A DNA stretch of 64,000 nucleotides from Lepturacanthus savala (Eukaryota > Chordata > Actinopteri > Scombriformes > Trichiuridae). The stretch is taken from the NCBI GenBank assembly GCA_030544235.1, contig CM060484.1:15359031-15423030 (forward strand), read 5' to 3'. A model generated the notes under the pieces. It saw only the letters and a list, made by a program, of their open reading frames with translations. It was not told the origin of the DNA and searched no databases. Shown here in pieces: positions 21,414 through 35,400 of this stretch (its first letter is position 1; each line of letters opens with the position of its first letter). The position numbers and the translations under genes were made by a program.

Positions 21414-23397
21414 CACACTCTCATTCAGTCTTACAACTCAGCATTTATACTTCCTGGTTAGGATACTTCCAGATCAACAACCTCATCACTAAGGTGCATG
21501 GGTAATGTAGTCTTTAGGAGGATATCAGAGACAAGGAAACCTGATCATTCACACCTTGGTGTGGTAATGTGGAGTAATTGGCACCACACTACTACTATTG
21601 GAAGGTGCATCTGCTCGAATTCTGAACTAAATTGTGAGGTGCTTGTATGTGAGTATTCTATTTGATGGTACTTTATATTTGTACTCCATTAGATTGATTT
21701 CTATAGTTACTAGTTTCTTTTTAGGTGAAAATTTGACACAATCATATAACCAGCTTTTAAAATACAACAAATAGTTAATAGTTAATCTTACAAAAATCAG
21801 TGTAGTCAGGTCACATTTCACAGACTTTGAGTGACAGTGTCCTGGAAACTCAAGCAAACAACGCACTGAGTCTCATAAGTTTCTGATGCAAATATCGCCT
21901 AATCCTGTGCTCAGAAGCAAACCCTGCATATATCAAACCGGTGTCAGAGGAACAGACAGAAGCAACAAAAACTTCCCTAACTTTGAGAGAACATTTTGTG
22001 TTCTGGTGCGACCACATTGCTCATAGTTAGAAGTTAATTGAGATCGCCTTCAACAAGGAAGGTTATAGAAAAGGCAGAATATTGATCGTTATGACTGTTT
22101 CTGAACTAACGTCTAGAACACATGCAGGTAAATGCAAGCGGCAACTACAATTACAAACAGTTCTACCTCAATCAGCCATCCGTGCACTGTTCAAGGACTC
22201 CCATTTGTGCCATTGATCTGAGAGGAAAATGCCCAAAGCAAAAACATATAATTAGGAGGATAAATGTACACTGCAGTCGGAGGAAATCTGAATTAAAACC
22301 AATCGGAGCAGCTCATTGCGCCTTTATCAGGCTTCTTGTTTGGACACGGAGCTGTCGGAATATTTTAAAGCCACGTACAATGACCACTGTGTCCTTGAAT
22401 CGTAAATTATGAGGAACAGGTGCGTGATGCAATATGCACTCGGGTTCTTTATCATCTACTCCACAGCGGAGCAGAAAACAAACCAGCTGAACAAAACAAA
22501 GGAAAAGCACCTCTCGGCGAAGCAGTCGCAGAGCTTTGAAGTTATCTAACATGTCTTCAGAGAGACTGACTTTGATGTTCAGAAAACTCCTCTCAAACAG
22601 TGACACTTTCCCCTGAAAATAATTGTCAAACGTGTTCCTAAGCACATGGAGTGCCCTGAAGGCAGCACAGGCACCAACTCGTATTTATTCTTTGTTCAAA
22701 ACATTCCTTGTAGTTTTATGAATATGAATTGGCATTGTTTAGTGTCATGAGTTTTGCCGCGTGAAGTGACAATTTTTGAAGCTCTGAACAGTGCCATCGT
22801 TAGTGTGGAGGTTGAGCATTTTTGTTGAGTTGCATTTTTTTTTTTTGTGAACAGTCACATCATATTTACGTGCATGACAAGTAGAAGATGAAACAAGTTC
22901 ATCAGTAATAAGGAGAGGTACCAGAGCAGCGGTCACTACTGACACTACATTATGTTCACTTACAAAAACTCAGTGTTCCAAGAGACGCTTGTCAGTTGCT
23001 GCTTGTTAGTTTTCTTGGTGGATAACTTCCTCCGTCACTCCTGTGGGTAATAAACAGGCTTCACTGGTGCAAAAAACAAAAGGGGGGGGGGAATAATAAG
23101 AATGATATAAGATAAGCCGAGTTTCAATAATAAACCAGTCAACTGTAAATTCTGGAATAAACAGAGTAGAAGAAGTAGAGATTGCACACTAGAAACAAAA
23201 CAAATGTCTTTCCATCCATGTCTTATTTCGCACATTAACTCTTACACATTAACACTTTTTGAAAAAGATAAAATGAAACAGAACAAAACAGTGAGCATAA
23301 ATACATACAATAGCACAAATACATTTTTTTGCAAACATGAGGACATTTTATTCACAAGTGTTCCCTTTAAATAATCAACTTAAATGTTAAATATATA

Positions 23398-23741
23398 CAC
23401 TACTGTTCAAAGGTTTTGGGGCCACTTAGGAATTTCTTCATTTTTGAAAGAAAAACACTGTTTTTTTTTCAATGAAGATAACTTTAAACTAATCGGAAAT
23501 ACACTCTATAAATTACTAATGTGGTAAATAACTATTCTAGCTGCAAATGTCTGGTTTTTGGTGTAATATCTACATAGGTGTAGAGAGGCCCATTTCCAGC
23601 AACTATCACTCCAGTGTTCTAATGGAACAATGTGTTTACTCAGAGTCAGAAGGCTAGTGTAATAAAATTTCTATTCATTTTACAACTGGTTTGTGGAAAC
23701 ACTAAATTGTCTGGGTGACCCCAAACTTTTGAACTGTAGTG
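23398..23741. mobile_element. Second deleted copy of the same Tc1-like family
   Basis: CACTACTGTTCAAAGGTTTT at the left and AAACTTTTGAACTGTAGTG at the right form inverted termini, each bordered by TA. The interior matches the copy at 561-1042 in long stretches (for example GCAAATGTCTGGTTTTTG). At 344 bases it is shorter still and non-autonomous. It lies between the two genes. Confidence 0.8.
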
Positions 23742-24661
23742 TACATAAAATAATACAGTAACTGCAGTAAATAATGATGGAACAATCGTATCTAATATTA
23801 TGGAGCTATCCTTACAGATATATACAACTGACCCAGTATTATAAAGCTTAATAAGAAGCATAAATTTGTATATAAAAAAATACTTACAAATTCTGTATAA
23901 AAGAATCAGCCATGTAAATGTCTCCCAACTCCCACTCTACAAGTATGATTCAGCATGACTGAGTGATGTTTGAGTATTTGGGTGGACACGGCGATGCCAT
24001 TCACAAGCGAAGGAACGAGGCGCATTGTGAAAACTGTGCTCGCAGCCCATTTCCATGACGATGTCCCCGCGACGCTTCAATTACACACATTTGGGAAGTT
24101 CTGCTGATTCCTCTGAACCTCCTCCAAGCGTCTCGGTTCTGAATCCCGTCTGGTCCTTGGTAGCGCATCGTCCCACTCTTTCCTAAACGCTTTGCTGTTC
24201 CTGCCTACTCTCAGGTTTCCTATGAAGGCAAAATACCAAATCAATACCGACAAATTCAGCACTTCCCCCACCCCCCCGCGTATCTCACCGGAAAAGTTAA
24301 AGAGCTTTTTGTGCCATGAACACATCGGTGTTGCAGGTCTGTGGTGTTTCTGTGCCCTTCTCTGCTCCATCGTGATGTATTTACATTCCATGGCCCTTTT
24401 TTTGCATCAGTGACAGCAGTGGCAGGGGAGAATTTAGCTCATATTTTATTAAACCAATCTGCAGCTATCGCAGTTGACTCAGAAACTTGGCAGGTCGTTT
24501 TGGAATGGGTACTTTTTAATTCATTATTTACCGTTTCCCAGCGGAACACACACACAAACACACACTCACACACACATACACACACTGCTGCAGTGCTACA
24601 TATGTAGTTAAGACTGAAATCTAGATTGCTGAGCCAGAGGATGCACCCAGGCATTGTGTAA

Positions 24662-24664
<3 letters not shown>

Positions 24665-24734
<70 letters not shown>
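24665..24734. repeat. (TG)n microsatellite, about 35 units
   Basis: Uninterrupted TG run in the region between the two genes; shorter CA runs lie about 100 bases to its left. Confidence 0.95.
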
Positions 24735-24737
<3 letters not shown>

Positions 24738-27572
24738 CTGTGGGTGTATTTTTAATTTGTATCCCCTGGTCCACATTCAATCCATATTTTTTCTTTTATT
24801 TGGTCACTAATGAGGCTCCTATCTCAGTTCAAAGAAAAGAAACATTCTTTCAAGTATCACTGCAACTTTGGGGGCTTGTTTATCAGCATCATTATTAAGT
24901 CATCGAGAGAAGACACACTTTATGTTGCATCATTTATAGCATTAGTCTTCAAATAATATTATTTCTCGGGCTGCGCGGAGTGGCGGGTGGATCTCCGGCA
25001 TTTCTGATTGACTGTGAAATGACCTCTTTGGTTGTGATGTGGTAAAGTGAAACATAACGTCTCTGCAGCAGCCGAAGCTCAATGACTCATGCGGTATTTG
25101 CTGCGCTGCTTCCTCTCAGCATGTAGGGGCAGTTGTAGTTGTTTTCACATGGCCATTATGCACGCTTGTTGATGCCTCGAGACATTGGTTATTTTTTTCC
25201 TCCTTCCTTTTTTTTTTTCAGCCCCAGCCTCGGTTGCGCCGCGTTGCGTGAGCCAACTTTGACCCTTGATGTTTTCTTTGAAGAGGCCTTTCGAAATGGG
25301 TTCGTTCTCTCCTTCCCTTCTCCTTCATTTGATCCGGACCGGTCCGCGTCCCGGAGCCTGTTTTGACCTGACGTGCCGGCGGCCCAGGTGTTGCTTTCTC
25401 TCCCTTTTGTGCGTGCCAGCATTGTTGAATAGCACTGCAGCATTGCTTACAAAATAGTTACCTACCTCACCCCAGAATCCTCTCTCTTTCTCGTGCTCTC
25501 TAGCACACACGCACACACACATGTGCTTGCCTTCTCTTTATGGATTCAAAACCAGTCTTCTCTGGCTCCTTTGTTCCCCACTCCAGGCTGGGCTCAGATC
25601 CTCTCTGCTCTCTGTAAGCCCGCTCCGCTCTGTCATCAGGATTACAGGCTGTGCTGTAGCAGATTAATGACTGACAACTCTACACTCCTCTCAGCATCGC
25701 GCGACACACACAGAGCTACTAGGAGGGAATATGTGCCTGGTTGTGAGGGAGAGAGGAACAACTGCGGGGGAGATAATGCATTGTGTTGGTCTGAGAACAA
25801 TATGTTAGCTGTGTGATTGCGCGTGCGTGCGTGCATGTGTTTGTGAAGTGGAATCGTGGCTGGATTTGCGTGTACATGTCTTATTTTGAAGCCGAGGTAG
25901 AAGCTTTTCCGCTCGTGCACTTCGGTGCAACGCAGCAGGACACACACGGTTAAGTCTGTGAACAGGGGTCTCAATTGAACAGGCTTAGGTTAACGTGTGT
26001 ACGCTCGTGTGCGTGCGTGTGCATGTGTCTTGAGAGCCCACGGCGAGATAATGTGGCAGCCTACGAGTCCAGGAGCCACATATGGGATGGCGTGGACCCC
26101 TGCCCGACACGGATGCCTCCGAAACATCTTCTCCCTTCCGATAACTCTCCAGCACAAACAAAAGCAAAAGTCTGTTTCTCACTGCTTTGTCGGAGGCGAA
26201 GTGTACACTGGCACCGGATGTGCAAATCCAAACAAGCAGGCAAACAAACTGAGAGCCAACACTTTCCAAAAGTTTGGAATAAATTAGGCCAGGATCTCAT
26301 AGCACCTCAGAGCCTCACAGAAGCAGCTTATGTGTGTCATGAATTTCTAAGTAGTAATATTTGGGGCTTCTCGTGCTGCCATCAAACAGCTGAGGCTTAA
26401 TTTCTTGAGACTTGCCCTGGAGTGTCCAGGAAAGTGGGCTGTCATCTAAGGACCAAGCAGCCTGCGTTTGATTATGATAGCTTTGAAATGCAGGAAATGT
26501 TTTCTGTGTCAGCGAAGATCAGCAGCCATCTCCATATCCTTGTTTCATAAAAAGTAAGCGATTAAATGTTCTATGATTATGGCCGGTGAGGTGCAAAGTA
26601 AAGAAATTTAACAACATTAAACAACGAAATCATCAATTCCTTCCATGATGACACAAGCATTTTCAGATCTGATGCCCTGATCAGTAAGACCTTTCAAAAA
26701 TAAAATGATTTGATCCAACAGGACTATGATTAACATTTGATTAACAATCCTTTCCTTATCTTGTTAAAATCTGTTAAAATCTCCTCCTTCTCCCTTATTA
26801 AATATTCTAGAATCTATGCCGATATATTTCATTTCACAAGTTTAATTGCTGGACACAAGATGGCTCCTGCTCCTCCTCCACTGCAAACTCCATTATCAGT
26901 GTTTGTGCACCAGAGGCTTCAAGTTTTCCGCATCACACTCGTGTAGCTTCTGATTTTCAATGAGAACAGAGAAACTTTCCACTTTTCAGCAGATGGATGT
27001 GAAAACAGCCTCCGAGGGTCAAACTGTGCACAAACACCATCCTGCACATGTTGTCTTTGGGCATTTGCTGAAATTACTATTGTTACAACAATGTTAGCAC
27101 AGTTCCACCAAACAGAGATGTCCCCTCTAAACTTCTCCGAAAGTTTCATTTAAATAATTGCTGAAGGCCCCCAGGAGGTAAAATTATGTACAAAAACTAA
27201 ACTAAAACACATATCAAACATATAAAGTAATTAAAACCCAGCTTCACCTGGACCTGATACAACGTTAAAATGGTCAGTATTTATTATATGTATAATAATA
27301 TATCAGTCATTACTTTGATTCACATTGGTGTAATGGCACTTTTGCTTCAAGAAAAGTTCTTCTTCCAACAATAATGGCTTGAACCAATGAAGACACACCC
27401 CAACCAGCTGTGGTAAAATACTTTTATAGAGCAGTAATTCATATCTGAAATATAGCATCCAAGCAGAATATCTCTGATATGCACAGAACTCAACTCACTC
27501 ATTTTCTCAATTTTATATATATTTTTCATGTAAATATGTCATTTGCTATGCATATGTGTGTGTATATGTGTG

Positions 27573-27574
<2 letters not shown>

Positions 27575-27607
<33 letters not shown>
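27575..27607. repeat. (GT)n microsatellite
   Basis: About 16 GT units downstream of the insyn2 stop. Confidence 0.9.
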
Positions 27608-27611
<4 letters not shown>

Positions 27612-27948
27612 ATGCACGTGTAGACATTTGTAGTATTTTTTTCCCATCAATTACAGTATAATAAAAGATTTAAATACAGGTCATAATAATTTCTTTAAAT
27701 GTCTCTGGATATAAAAGCTGGTGTTCTGACCCTCATTAGTCCATTAATGAAGATGAATCGTGTCGCTCTGTCTTTTTCTGTCTATTCCTATAAATTCTGT
27801 TCATATTATCTTGTATAAACGGCTCCATCCTCTCAGCTGTATTGCCTCTTGTACTGTGCACCTTGCTCCCTTCCCCTTGCTATATATTCTCTTTATATCT
27901 CCTAATTGCTTCCTAACCGTGAGTCATGTTGTGGAATGAACTCTTGCT

Positions 27949-27954
27949 TTTATT
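27949..27954 (-). terminator. Candidate polyadenylation signal of insyn2
   Basis: First AATAAA on the minus strand downstream of the insyn2 stop codon, about 300 bases past it. No transcript evidence is available; longer 3' UTRs are common in synaptic genes. Confidence 0.3.
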
Positions 27955-28254
27955 TGACTTCAGCATTTTTTTACTTCCCTGCGCCAGTATCAAACCTGCA
28001 AGTGCTGAAGAGGCATTTTAAGAGCTGTAACAACATGTGCGCTCCAGTCAAACCAATCTCATCAACAGCAGCAGCAACAATAACAGCTAAAATCCACAAC
28101 CTCTGCAGCTCTTTCTCCTCCCACAGTTTTTTTGTGTTTGCATTTTAATTCCCCAGTTTACTCCACGCTGTTTTGCAAATCAGATCTCCACAGTCGGCTG
28201 TTTGCGGCGCCTTACAGTATCAAAATGTCTTTTTTGCTTCGTCCACTGGCGCTT

Positions 28255-28444
28255 TTAGAGGAACCAGAAGCATTTCTTCCTGTTCTTCTTGGTGGTGGCA
28301 GGGGGCCGGACCGCTTGAGGGGAGTCCTGTTGGTGCGGCGTGGCGGGCTGGGGGGTGGCGGGCTGTGGGGAGCCCTCGGGAGGGTCTCCCACCTTCCACG
28401 TGCGTACCACCTGACCTTCCTGCAGTCGAAAGTCATGCTCTACG
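28255..28444 (-). CDS. insyn2: insyn2 coding exon 3 and stop codon
   Basis: After a CTCTCTAG acceptor it reads S-VEHDFRLQEGQVVRTW, matching SVELDFKQQEDKLQ of human INSYN2A. A Pro-rich stretch with a short PATPQPATP duplication follows. The protein ends KKNRKKCFWFL before TAA at 28255-28257; human INSYN2A also ends in a basic stretch plus WFL. The 17.2-kb gap to exon 2 is intron. Confidence 0.92.
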
Positions 28445-31400
28445 CTAGAGAGAGGGAGAGAAAAAAAAAAGAGACAATGCGGGGAAACAGTTACAAAAGC
28501 AGAGAAAAGAAGCAGCGGAGGTTTCCGCTTCTGTCACAAATCCTAATGAAGCCGTTGACAAAGTGAATCAAGGGATAAAATGCTGAGTATCAGCGAAACG
28601 CTGCAGCACCAGGAGGGATATCAGGGCTGCGGTTGACACACACAACAAATGAAAAGTCAGCAAGGTGCAATTGTCAAGTCACATGACAGTATCGCTTTGG
28701 GGGCTTCGCCTGAGAAATGAGATGTGAACTCCGATGCACCTCTGTAGAGTCTGTAGGTAAAGGTAAGCAGTAATAAATGGATGCATCTGCAATAAAGAAA
28801 TAACCTATAAGGACAATATTTGCTCGCCGAAATTACTTTTGTCAGCAGTTGCACGTCGGGTATTGCCTTCCCCCAGTGAACTGATTCTCTCTCCCCCTCC
28901 TTTTCTTTTTTATTCGTTTTACTTTGCCACTGTTCTTGCTTATTATGCTGTGGCCTAGTTAGCTGGTATTTCTCCTCATAGCACAGATGCTGGAAATAAA
29001 GAGGACTCCCTCGGTTTGAGCGTTCGAGGGGAGAAGTGCTGCAGAGTAAGCGGGGCGGACTGATCAGCATCAGCAGCAGTAGCAGTAGCAGCAGCAGCAG
29101 CAGCAGCAGCAGCAGGGCCTGGAGTTTTCAGACAAGAACAATGAGGACTCTCACATTCATATCCATCTGGCTCCAAAACTCCCACTCCCTCATTCACTTC
29201 AACCACTTCAACTCCTGGGTGCCCACTGCTATTCAAATGCAGACAAAAAAAACAACAAAAAAACAAATGAAACATCAAAACTCCAGGCAGGAGCACTCCT
29301 GGACAGAGTAAACAGCAATAAAAAAAAAAAAAAGTGTGTGGGTACAAAAGCAGAGGAGAGGATTTCTTCCTCTCCACAATACTGACAGCAGGTAGGAAAC
29401 AAAAAGCCACTTTTCGCTAAACCTCTTTGTGGCAGCTTGGAGCGCTTGAAACAAACCTCCAAAGCTGCGTAAAAATGAGTCGCTAGTCGGCGGGCGAGTA
29501 AGTGATGGAGTCTGCTGTTCTAGCGCCTTGAAATAATAGAGTAAATAAAGTACTCCGTTCCTCCCGTCTTCACAGCCTTCTCTATTTGTGCCGCCGTACA
29601 GCTCAGCTCCCTGTAGAGCTCCCCAGTGGCTCTCGCCCTGCCTCTGCTGTGTTCCCTCTTTGTGAAAATGAATAGCCCTGGTCCACAGCTCTGCGTGACC
29701 GAGGCACATTGGCGCTGTAGGGAGCTGTCCAACCTCAACCTTAATTATCTGCACACTGAGCCCACAAACTGTGGCAGGCGGGAAGCTGGGAACCTAGCAC
29801 AGCCCCTTCCTGCTGCTCCTCTTCTCTGCTCTGCTCACATTTCCACTTTTTTTTTGTTTTTCTCCCCACTACTTACTGCAAACCACCTCAGGCCCTGCCT
29901 GCCTATGTGCAAATTAGTTGTGTTTTACACACGATGCAAGGCATGTTTCAGATTGGTCAGAGCTGCGGTCGAGATGCTAAACGATGCTTTATGTAACATG
30001 CCGTATAGCGGCTTTTAGGAAATTATGGAGCGTGGGGACAACGGCTGTGCTTAAGCTTAGAGGTGGTATTTAAAGATGCAATCTCATCACAACGGTAGTA
30101 TCAGAAGAGATGAAATAATTAGTTGATTGTTGGAAAATCAATCAGCAAAGATTAAAGATTGATTGAAAGATTGATCAGATAATCCAATAGTTTCAGTCAT
30201 ATTTCCAGGGGAAAAAAAAGACAAAATTTCACTTTCAAATGTGACTTTGGCGCTTTTGTTTGTCATATATAAAAAATGAATATATTTGGTTTTATGCTTT
30301 TGGTTTAAATAAAACAAAACTTTTGAATGGGCGTACTTAGGTTTTGGGACAAATGTGAAAATGTGTGAAAATATCCCAAATTCTAAGTGAACCAATTTTA
30401 AAGTGTTATTTTATTTAAAACAAAATCTCAAAACCAACCAAATATATTGATTTTTTATATTCATAAATTAATACATATGCTATTTGGTACCTAATTTTGA
30501 AATAAAGTTTGACACTGTAAATCTATTCATCCCTATTCATCATTCCTCTGCTGATCATGTTAAATCTGAATTACTGTAAAGATAAGCACATCCAACCAGG
30601 ATCTTCTAGCATCACAACTGGTTTAGAAGCCAATCATGGTCCAGTATGCACCTTCTATGATATAGAGACCTGAAACCATCAGTGCACAAAAGCAGAGAAT
30701 GTACAATTTACATTTTCATTTCTGCATTAATACATTTAAAACAAGATTTAAGGAATTACAAAATATGAATCATTTTAAAAGCCACAACGTGACCAAAAAT
30801 GTGAAAAAGCTACGCTACTAAAAATGACTGAGGAAAATTTAAATCAAGCAACTTCATTCTTTAAAGGGTTATCAATTTGATTATGGTAATTAGGTACATA
30901 AGCCTTAAAAATCCTTTCAAATAGAGAGTAAAATTAGTTAAAGTCAATTTAATTTTGTGAGTTATCGCCATAAAAACATTTACTATCAATTATTAAGTAT
31001 GCTGCAATTAAAAACACCTCCGAAATGGAGTTTTCAGAGTCCTAACTAAGACCTCAGAGTCAAAAGGGAGGATCGACGTGGCTCCAAAGTCACCAATAGA
31101 TCAGCTGTAAAAGTTAATATTGCTTGCTGTAAAAAGTTACCATCCATTCTGGCTGTGTGACCTTACTTTGCACCGTTATTCCATCCTCAGAGACTTACCG
31201 TATAAATCTCCTGTTTTCTAATCATTCTGTTTGGGAGTGAGCGACCTTGCCCAAGTGCACCGCCCCAGCGCGTCTCCGGAGGGGATTGAATCAGCAGATT
31301 TGTAGTTACCACATCATTTGCCTGGAATTCAAGGTTACTCACAACTAACATTTGAAATATTATCAATAAGAGCACTAGTGTTTGCAGTTCTCATATTTGT

Positions 31401-32340
31401 GTCTATAGCGTTTATAGTTGTTTTTTTTTTCACTGCAGGCGGATGAACTCATGTGTGCTGATGGGGGGACAGGCGCTCCGTAAATGAGGATGTTAAGTGC
31501 AGTCATATTGGATACAAGCTAAAAGCTCGACGAGCCGAAAACAATATTTTTAAACAGTATTTTAACATAATGTAAGAGCAGAGATTGAGCGGGGCTTCAT
31601 CACTTTTTCATCGTTCCGTTTATAAAACATTCATATAGCAGCAAAAGCAGATCATCAGTTCTCCTTCATCACTCCTCTGTGCTTTGGCTTGAGCGGCGGA
31701 GGAGCGATTTTCAGGCAATCAACTTGAAATATCAACGCAATCGTCTCTCTATAGGGTGAATATACTTTAAAAAAAAAGGACGGAAGATTTTATTTCAGCA
31801 GGAATTAGCAGTTAATCTCTGCGTCCATCTTGCGATGAGGTACCACACCTGCAAACATCCAAAACAGATAAACGTGCAGATTCCGAACCACCTCCTGTAT
31901 CGCCCCCCCAAACTTCTCAGCATCCACACACACGTCCACACACCAACATTCCTATTACTACTCCAGAGAACAGGCTGTTCCCCGAGGTATTACAAGCTCT
32001 TCGGACTATTATTCTGAGAGGGTGCAACCAGCTGCTCGGCTGTCAGTGTCCTAAATCGTGTCTTGAAAAAGATCCTTCTTTGATACCTGCACCATTCAGA
32101 TCGCATTCATCCGATGTGATGAGAAGTGTGTAAATTATAAAGAGCTGAGTGTTTTTCATCTGATATTTAATGTTCTCGCACAAAATAGTAATTTAGCCAA
32201 GTGGGGATAATTGAATAAACTAATCTCTATACACTCTGAAGTGGTATGATATTAAAAAGAAAGCTTTGGAATTAAGATGTTACTCAAATACTGATTAATT
32301 GACTGCCTCAGTTCTGTTTTTGTATGTCGCTTTGTATGAT

Positions 32341-32424
<84 letters not shown>

Positions 32425-35400
32425 TTAACTGTAGGTGTAGCCGAAATGCAAGTCATTATATAATGCCTTTGGAAAAGTAGAGGTGTGTGACGGAGTGGGT
32501 GTATAGCATTGATCAGTACTTTAGAATTCATTCAAGGCATTCGAGCTGAAGTCTGTGACAAGCTCGGAAAAAAAAACAAAAAAAACAAAACAACACAGCC
32601 TGCAGAAACTCTGCGGCCATCACCGAGGCTTTGTTCAGCCCGAAGGCAAATCAGATTTGTTTCTTGAATCAGATCTTTAAGACAGACCGTCCGCACAGTT
32701 ATTTGTAAGAGATCAGATTGGATTTGTGCGTGCCGACATCAGCAACCTATCCGCAACCGTTGCTGTCCGGACTTTCGAAAATCGATCTGGAAACAATCTG
32801 GATGTAAAAGAAGAAAAAAAAAAGATATAGGCTGGCAGTTTAAACCAGGCCTTAGAAACATTGAACGTTGTCCAATTACATTTCGTGGACTCAGAATTTG
32901 GCTAAATTCTTTAATAAGACTCGAATCACGGAGTTGCCCTTTAGTACCTGTTTACCTATTATTTTATTTTAATATTGCTGCTGTCAAAATGGTCTATAAA
33001 TGAAAGCTGGCTAAGACATAGACATTATTTTGGTGACAGAGGGTCACTCCCAATAAAAAACAGTTTTATTTTGGAGGAAATACAGAAATCATTAATGATT
33101 AATCTTGTAATTTAAACCTCCACTCATCAGACGTTTGCAGAAAAATTAAAGTTAAGTCAGTTTTATTTGTATAACACCAAATCATTAGAAATGTTTTATC
33201 ATGACACTTTTTGGAATAGAGCAGCTATAAGACCCCAAAGAGAGACAAAAATGATGAGGCGAAGCATTTCATTTCAGTTCGCGGTGCTGCCAGCGAGCAA
33301 AGGAAAAGCAAGAAAATAAAGACCCTGACTCTGTAAACATAATTCCCTGAAAGACACACCATCATATGATTTATGCTACAGGTATCCACACAATATAATT
33401 TATGCTAATCACAGGATGCTAAAAGCACAAATGCACCATCACCAGCAGCAGTCACATCACATAATATGCCACAACAACTCAAGCTCCTTTAATGGGGCCA
33501 TTGAGCCCGGTGACAATGACAAACGTGGTAGTACCTCCTCCTGTCATTATTCCATGCAACTTAAGTCTGTTTTGGACTTAAATTTAAGATACAGTTAAAG
33601 CGTAAATATTTTTTTTTTTAATTCATGGATCACGTACAATCCTGAATCATATAAAACATAAAGACTAGAACCAGCCTACTCCCTACATCCTCTAACCAGA
33701 ACTCCAAGCACAAGATGGAACAATATATTGTGTTGAAGCTTTTTGGGCTTTTGTCAAGATCATTACATTGGCTTCATAAATAACTGGTAGCAAAATCAAC
33801 AACAGGGAACCTGATGTGGAGGTTTTTTAGTATTCTCCAGTAGTTTTACAGTCTCTTCCTCTATCTCTTTCCCTTCTCTCACATCCCTTCCCATTGTGTG
33901 ATAATGAGAGCCTAAAGTACATTTTTTTTTAGCAATTACCTACATAGATTTTACTAATGTGACCTTATTAGTTCCCTCGCACACTTTATTTTTAACAAGC
34001 AGCCAAACCACAGACTTGTTTGCATTTCTTGCCATGTGCATGAATAAGTAACACAAAATGTTTATTGGAGAGGATGAATGAAGAACCTGAAAAGGTCTGA
34101 GATGACAAGCAGCTGCCTAAAGGCCAAGCGAGGTTAAGATTGATTACTGAAGGAACGTAATCTAGGGATGAAGAAATAAAAGCAGATGTAGTCCCATCAG
34201 ACATGGCCTGTAGCAGCTAAAGCCTGACCCGCTATTGTGGTCTACCTCTCCATGCTTTGTTTATTCTACGGGGCTCGTTGCACAATGGGTGCTGTGCAAA
34301 GTGTATAAATGAAGACACCGAACCAGCAGCCAAAAGCAAGTCTGGCAGTCCTGAGACTCCAGGATCTGTGGGGAATAAAAAGCTGTTTGCTGCAAATTCA
34401 CCCTCATTATTGGTTTACGTTGGGAGTTGTGTGCGTGCATGCTGCTGTTTGCCCAAATGCATCTGTTACAGGTAGCAGCTGTTTGAGCAATCTGATCTGT
34501 AAATTACCGTCAGAATAAGAGATAATAGAAGGGAGGCAGCTGAAGGTTCAAAGGCTATAATAACTGATTGTTTGGAGAATCATCTATCATAACCATGTTT
34601 TTAAACATTTGGTGAATTCAAGTCCAATATTAATTATCTGTACAGTGAGTAAGCTTTAGCGGCATTTAGCAGCATCTAGTGGAAAAGGCTTGGCTGGAAT
34701 GGAATGTAACCTACTAAGCCACACCCTCTTTTTCAGTCGTATTTGTAAAAATGGTATGCCCAAGTTGTAAGTAGCACAGTTCCTACATGTCATATCGTCA
34801 CGACGATGGTCTCGTCATGGGAAATTTCCATTGGATCGTGCTGCTGTCCATCAAACCAAAGATGGTCAAACTTTTGTAGTCAGTTTACATTGGCTGCATC
34901 CGAAACCGCCTACTTCACACCGACGTAGAAGGCAAAAATAAGGAATCCACTATGTAGAGCATCCGAATACATTAGTAGTAGTTACTAGTGCGCAAAAGAT
35001 ATATATTATATATATTTCAGGTCATATTTTGCAGTATGCAAGCGACAACGACGCTATCAAAGGAATCACTGGGGATTCAGTAACTGTAGAGGAGCTTTTC
35101 CCTATTTTTTCCCCATACTTAATTCAACAATACAATAATTACAAAATCAAGTAAGAATCTTCACTTTGCATTTCAACAGAACCTTGAGCAATGCAGAAGG
35201 AAGAATAAACACAGAGTATCATCTCACTAATGATAATAAAATCCATGAATGAAATAATAATTCATTAAAACAGGCAGTCTTTTGCAATGATTCACATTTC
35301 AACCACGTGAAAATGACACAGAATTTTCATTCAGTTAAGCATTAAATGTTTTTGTATTGGTCCATATTTTTCAGCTAAGACTAATAGAGAGAATCAAAAG

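Larger units (their letters stand above)
19400..23390. other. Region upstream of pcsk5
   Basis: AT-rich DNA with AAT repeats and the MITE-like element at 21088-21413. The longest open frame (22313-22645, minus) has no family resemblance. No gene recognised. Confidence 0.5.
23750..28250. other. Remainder of the spacer between insyn2 and pcsk5
   Basis: Contains the TG and GT microsatellites. Moderately GC-rich DNA at 25.1-26.4 kb shows no convincing exon. 26.8-27.1 kb shares strings with about 62.4-62.7 kb (such as AATTGCTGGACACAAG against CAACTGCTGGACACAA), pointing to another old dispersed repeat. The insyn2 3' UTR probably covers at least 27.9-28.25 kb. Confidence 0.5.

Noticed and set aside
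22313..22645. 110-residue minus-strand reading frame
   Set aside because: No recognisable motif or matching splice partners, and ordinary AT-rich surroundings.
24439..24898. Cys/Val- and His/Thr-rich reading frames
   Set aside because: Translations of the TG/CA microsatellite.
28976..29754. Overlapping reading frames with poly-Ala or poly-Ser runs
   Set aside because: They translate the CAG repeat and its flanks inside the insyn2 intron; no splice sites or similarity support them.
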